From Syntrophomonas sp. UBA1376 (GTDB taxonomy: Bacteria > Bacillota > Syntrophomonadia > Syntrophomonadales > Syntrophomonadaceae), in the NCBI GenBank assembly GCA_002305535.1, contig DBRE01000123.1, positions 1 through 8,308 on the forward strand: a DNA stretch of 8,308 nucleotides, given 5' to 3'. Under the pieces are notes generated by a model. It was not told the DNA's origin, searched no databases, and worked only from the letters and a program-made list of their open reading frames with translations. Shown piece after piece: positions 6,633 to 8,308 of the stretch. Within the stretch, counting starts at the first letter, position 1; every line of letters starts with the position of its first letter. The translations under genes and the position numbers were made by a program.

Positions 6633-6944
6633 ATGTATGCAATCATCCAGACAGGCGGTAAACAGTACAAAGTTACTGAAGGCAGCGTTCTCAAAATTGA
6701 AAAAATGAACGCGGAGCCGGGAGACCGTCTTACTCTGGACCAGGTGCTCATGGTGAGTGATGATAATGAGGTGCGGATAGGGAACCCACTGGTTGCCAAC
6801 GCCCAGGTTATCGCCACTGTTTTGGAGCAAGGTCGGGACAAGAAAGTAGTAGTCTTTAAGTATAAGAGGCGCAAAAACTATCGCCGCAAACAAGGCCATC
6901 GCCAACCTTATACCAAGATCAAGGTAGAAAAAATCGAAGGCTGA
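6633..6944 (+). CDS. rplU: 50S ribosomal protein L21
   Basis: The product is the 103-aa ribosomal protein L21, the usual bacterial length, which binds 23S rRNA in the large subunit. The start MYAIIQTGGKQYKV is diagnostic. The lysine/arginine-rich RNA-binding stretch VVFKYKRRKNYRRKQGHRQ (about 75-93) and the closing TKIKVEKIEG are typical. The ATG at 6633 is 10 nt after GGAGG (6618-6622). The frame is open further upstream, but that part falls in the structured leader and is not conserved protein. The stop codon shares one base with the start of prp (TGATG), so the two are translationally coupled. Confidence 0.98.
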   Translation: MYAIIQTGGKQYKVTEGSVLKIEKMNAEPGDRLTLDQVLMVSDDNEVRIGNPLVANAQVIATVLEQGRDKKVVVFKYKRRKNYRRKQGHRQPYTKIKVEKIEG

Positions 6945-7273
6945 TGATACAGATTACATTTACCTGTCGAGGTAGTGAGTTTCAAGCTTTTAGTGTGGCA
7001 GGACACGCAGAATTTGCTCCGGAGGGGCAGGACATTTACTGTGCCGGAGTCTCAGCCCTGGCCCAAACCACGTTGCTGGGTTTGATCAAGCATTTATCTC
7101 GAGAACCGGTGTATGAGATCCAAAAGGGCTGGTTGACCTGTGAACTCCCCAGCGACTTGGACGAGACTGATCAGCTAAAAGCTCAGGTTTTACTTTCTAC
7201 CCTGGAAGCCGGGTTGAAGTCCATGATGGAAGCTTACCAGGGATATGTACAGGTTGAGTACAGGAGGTGTTAA
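6944..7273 (+). CDS. prp: ribosomal-processing cysteine protease Prp
   Basis: The product is a 109-aa cysteine protease (YsxB/Prp family) that removes the N-terminal extension of ribosomal protein L27. The catalytic pair is visible as H21 in VAGHAEF and C33 in DIYCAGVSALAQT, matching H22 and C34 described for Staphylococcus aureus Prp. Its substrate L27 with the cleavable leader is encoded 2 nt downstream, which confirms the pairing. ATG 6944 overlaps the rplU stop by one base; GAAGG (6936-6940) within rplU is the only nearby ribosome binding site. Gene placement between rplU and rpmA is conserved in Firmicutes. Confidence 0.95.
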   Translation: MIQITFTCRGSEFQAFSVAGHAEFAPEGQDIYCAGVSALAQTTLLGLIKHLSREPVYEIQKGWLTCELPSDLDETDQLKAQVLLSTLEAGLKSMMEAYQGYVQVEYRRC

Positions 7274-7275
7274 AT

Positions 7276-7572
7276 ATGTTCGTATTTGATCTTCAATTAT
7301 TTGCTCATAAAAAGGGTGTTGGTAGTTCCAGAAACGGCCGTGACAGCGAGTCCAAACGCCTGGGAGTCAAGCGTTATGATGGGCAGGTAGTACGGGCCGG
7401 CAATATTCTGGTTCGCCAGAGAGGAACCAAGATCCATCCCGGCAACAATGTTATGATCGGTGGAGATGACACTTTATTTGCCGTTATTGATGGAAAGGTT
7501 AAGTTTGAGCGGCTGGGGAGAGATCGCAAACAGGTGAGCGTATATCCCTTGCAAGAAACGGTTACAATGTAG
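7276..7572 (+). CDS. rpmA: 50S ribosomal protein L27, with Prp-cleavable N-terminal extension
   Basis: The product is a 98-aa L27 precursor. The mature N-terminus of L27 reaches the peptidyl transferase centre. The first nine residues MFVFDLQLF precede AHKKGVGSSRNGRDS; this matches the S. aureus leader MLKLNLQFF cut by Prp before Ala10, so cleavage between F9 and A10 is expected. The body RLGVKRYDGQVV, GNILVRQRGTKIHPG and VGGDDTLFA-type block (here IGGDDTLFAVIDG) is standard L27. ATG 7276 follows AGGAGGTG (7262-7269), which lies at the end of prp, with 8 nt from GGAGG. An in-frame GTG at 7267 falls within that site and is rejected. A strong terminator follows the stop codon. Confidence 0.97.
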   Translation: MFVFDLQLFAHKKGVGSSRNGRDSESKRLGVKRYDGQVVRAGNILVRQRGTKIHPGNNVMIGGDDTLFAVIDGKVKFERLGRDRKQVSVYPLQETVTM

Positions 7573-7590
7573 TAGTGGAATTAGACTTCG

Positions 7591-7619
7591 AAACCCCTGG
7601 AGCGATTCAGGGGTTTTTT
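7591..7619 (+). terminator. rho-independent terminator after rpmA
   Basis: AAACCCCTG (7591-7599) pairs perfectly with CAGGGGTTT (7608-7616) around an 8-nt loop GAGCGATT, and the T run extends to 7619. It separates the rplU-prp-rpmA unit from spo0B-obg. No good promoter is visible between it and the next gene (TATAAA at 7622-7627 has no -35 partner), so spo0B and obg may depend on partial readthrough or a promoter I cannot see. Confidence 0.85.
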
Positions 7620-7650
7620 GCTATAAACCACGATAAGGAGGTGCTCGTCT

Positions 7651-8088
7651 ATGAATGATGAACAGATAGTTCAGATATTGCGTCAGGCGCGCCATGAATG
7701 GGGCAATCATATGCAGGTCATCAGTGGTTATTTGGATCTGGAGCGCGCTGATGAGGTACGCAGATATATCCAGTCCCTGGCTCAGGAGCTGGCCGATGAA
7801 GTCATTATCTTTGAAAAAACTTCTCCCCGGGTGGCTTTCTATTTCTATCAGCAGCTTTTGCTGGCCCGGGAAAGAGGCATCAAGATGAGCTATCAGGATC
7901 TGAGTGTCTCCTCTATTGAAACTCTGGAAAAAAACCAGGAACCACTGCAGAGCGTTGTAAAGGCAGTGGGCTCAGTTGAAGACAGCCATGTGGCTGTGGC
8001 CCTTCACCAGAGTGACCAAGGCGGCATTGTGATCTACATCAGCATAGACGGAGAACCGGAGCCAACAGTAGTATCAGTTATGGAGTGA
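7651..8088 (+). CDS. spo0B: Spo0B-like sporulation phosphotransferase (SpoOB-type alpha-helical domain)
   Basis: The product is a 145-aa cytoplasmic protein. The N-terminal helical hairpin QARHEWGNHMQVISGYLDL (12-30) is the SpoOB-type H-box; H15 is the expected phosphorylated histidine. A second helix (about 33-55) would complete the dimeric four-helix bundle. The remaining 90 residues show no N-box or glycine-rich ATP-binding motifs, so it should relay phosphate rather than act as a kinase. In B. subtilis, Spo0B (192 aa) passes phosphate from Spo0F to Spo0A and its gene lies between rpmA and obg, exactly as here. ATG 7651 follows AAGGAGGTG (7635-7643) with 9 nt from GGAGG. Compared with Bacillus it is about 45 residues shorter. 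It could instead be a generic DcuS/CitA-type kinase fragment, but synteny favours Spo0B. Confidence 0.78.
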   Translation: MNDEQIVQILRQARHEWGNHMQVISGYLDLERADEVRRYIQSLAQELADEVIIFEKTSPRVAFYFYQQLLLARERGIKMSYQDLSVSSIETLEKNQEPLQSVVKAVGSVEDSHVAVALHQSDQGGIVIYISIDGEPEPTVVSVME

Positions 8089-8093
8089 ACACC

Positions 8094-8308
8094 ATGTTTG
8101 TTGACTATGCCAAAATATATGTAAAAGGCGGGGATGGCGGTAATGGTATCGTCGCCTTTCGGCGGGAAAAATATGTTCCCATGGGTGGCCCAGCGGGCGG
8201 GGACGGTGGTCGCGGAGGCAATGTGATATTTGTCGCCGATGAAGGCATGAGTACTTTGATGGATTTCAAATATCACAAACACTTTAAGGCTAAACGCGGT
8301 GCTCACGG
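8094..8308 (+). CDS. obg: GTPase Obg (CgtA), N-terminal part, cut by the window end
   Basis: The first 71 codons of Obg are present. Obg is an essential GTPase that binds the 50S subunit late in assembly and, in B. subtilis, is also needed for sporulation onset and stress responses. The visible part is the glycine-rich Obg fold: MFVDYAKIYVKGGDGGNG (1-18), FRREKYVPMGGPAGGDGG and GRGGNVIFVADEG. The G domain and C-terminal domain (family length about 420-430 aa) lie beyond 8308. ATG 8094 is 5 nt after the spo0B-like stop, with a GGAG site (8082-8085) in the end of that gene, so the two are likely co-translated. Confidence 0.97.
   Translation, partial: MFVDYAKIYVKGGDGGNGIVAFRREKYVPMGGPAGGDGGRGGNVIFVADEGMSTLMDFKYHKHFKAKRGAH

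Noticed and set aside
7267..7275. GTG start for L27
   Set aside because: It overlaps the ribosome binding site itself; ATG 7276 gives the expected Prp leader length.
7622..7627. TATAAA as the -10 of a spo0B promoter
   Set aside because: No -35-like hexamer at 16-18 bp upstream (that stretch is the terminator loop), and the start would fall on the ribosome binding site.
1..8308. CRISPR arrays, tRNA or rRNA genes, phage or defence genes
   Set aside because: No regularly spaced repeats, cloverleaf sequence, rRNA segment or related coding region was seen on either strand.

Overview
The window reads as a chromosomal segment of an anaerobic, probably spore-forming Firmicute of the class Clostridia (Syntrophomonas-, Pelotomaculum- or Desulfotomaculum-like). 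This is inferred from four things: the gene order radical SAM protein / DUF2344 protein / RNase G / rplU / prp / rpmA / spo0B / obg, an L27 with a cleavable N-terminal extension, strong GGAGG ribosome binding sites, and a Spo0B-type protein. I cannot name the species. All genes are on the + strand. There are no tRNA, rRNA or CRISPR features.

Region 1 (1-217) may hold the tail of an upstream gene, then two rho-independent terminators (58-83 and 126-170) with a smaller hairpin between them. A TATAAT hexamer lies upstream of both terminators. Region 2 (218-2191) is a MutS2-family ATPase of 657 aa. It has the core, ATPase and KOW-like parts but no C-terminal Smr nuclease domain. Region 3 (2192-2541) is a 350-bp gap. 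It holds a 127-bp MITE-like element with 26-bp inverted ends, each of which folds into its own hairpin, then a second inverted repeat and a promoter candidate.

Region 4 (2542-6490) is a tight cluster: a radical SAM protein with a degenerate B12-binding-like N-terminus, its usual partner of the DUF2344/TIGR03936 family (11-nt overlap), and ribonuclease G (3-nt gap). Region 5 (6491-7619) is a ribosomal protein operon: a structured leader, rplU (L21), prp (the cysteine protease that trims L27; 1-nt overlap) and rpmA (L27; 2-nt gap), closed by a strong terminator. Region 6 (7651-8308) holds a short Spo0B-like phosphotransferase followed after 5 nt by obg, which runs off the window.

Taken together, the genes serve ribosome production and RNA turnover (RNase G, L21, L27, Prp, Obg), with a link to sporulation control through Spo0B and Obg, as in the Bacillus subtilis rplU-ysxB-rpmA-spo0B-obg arrangement. 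I see no complete undescribed defence or mobile system. The least understood parts are the radical SAM/DUF2344 pair, the Smr-less MutS2, the doubly terminated mutS2 leader and the palindromic element.
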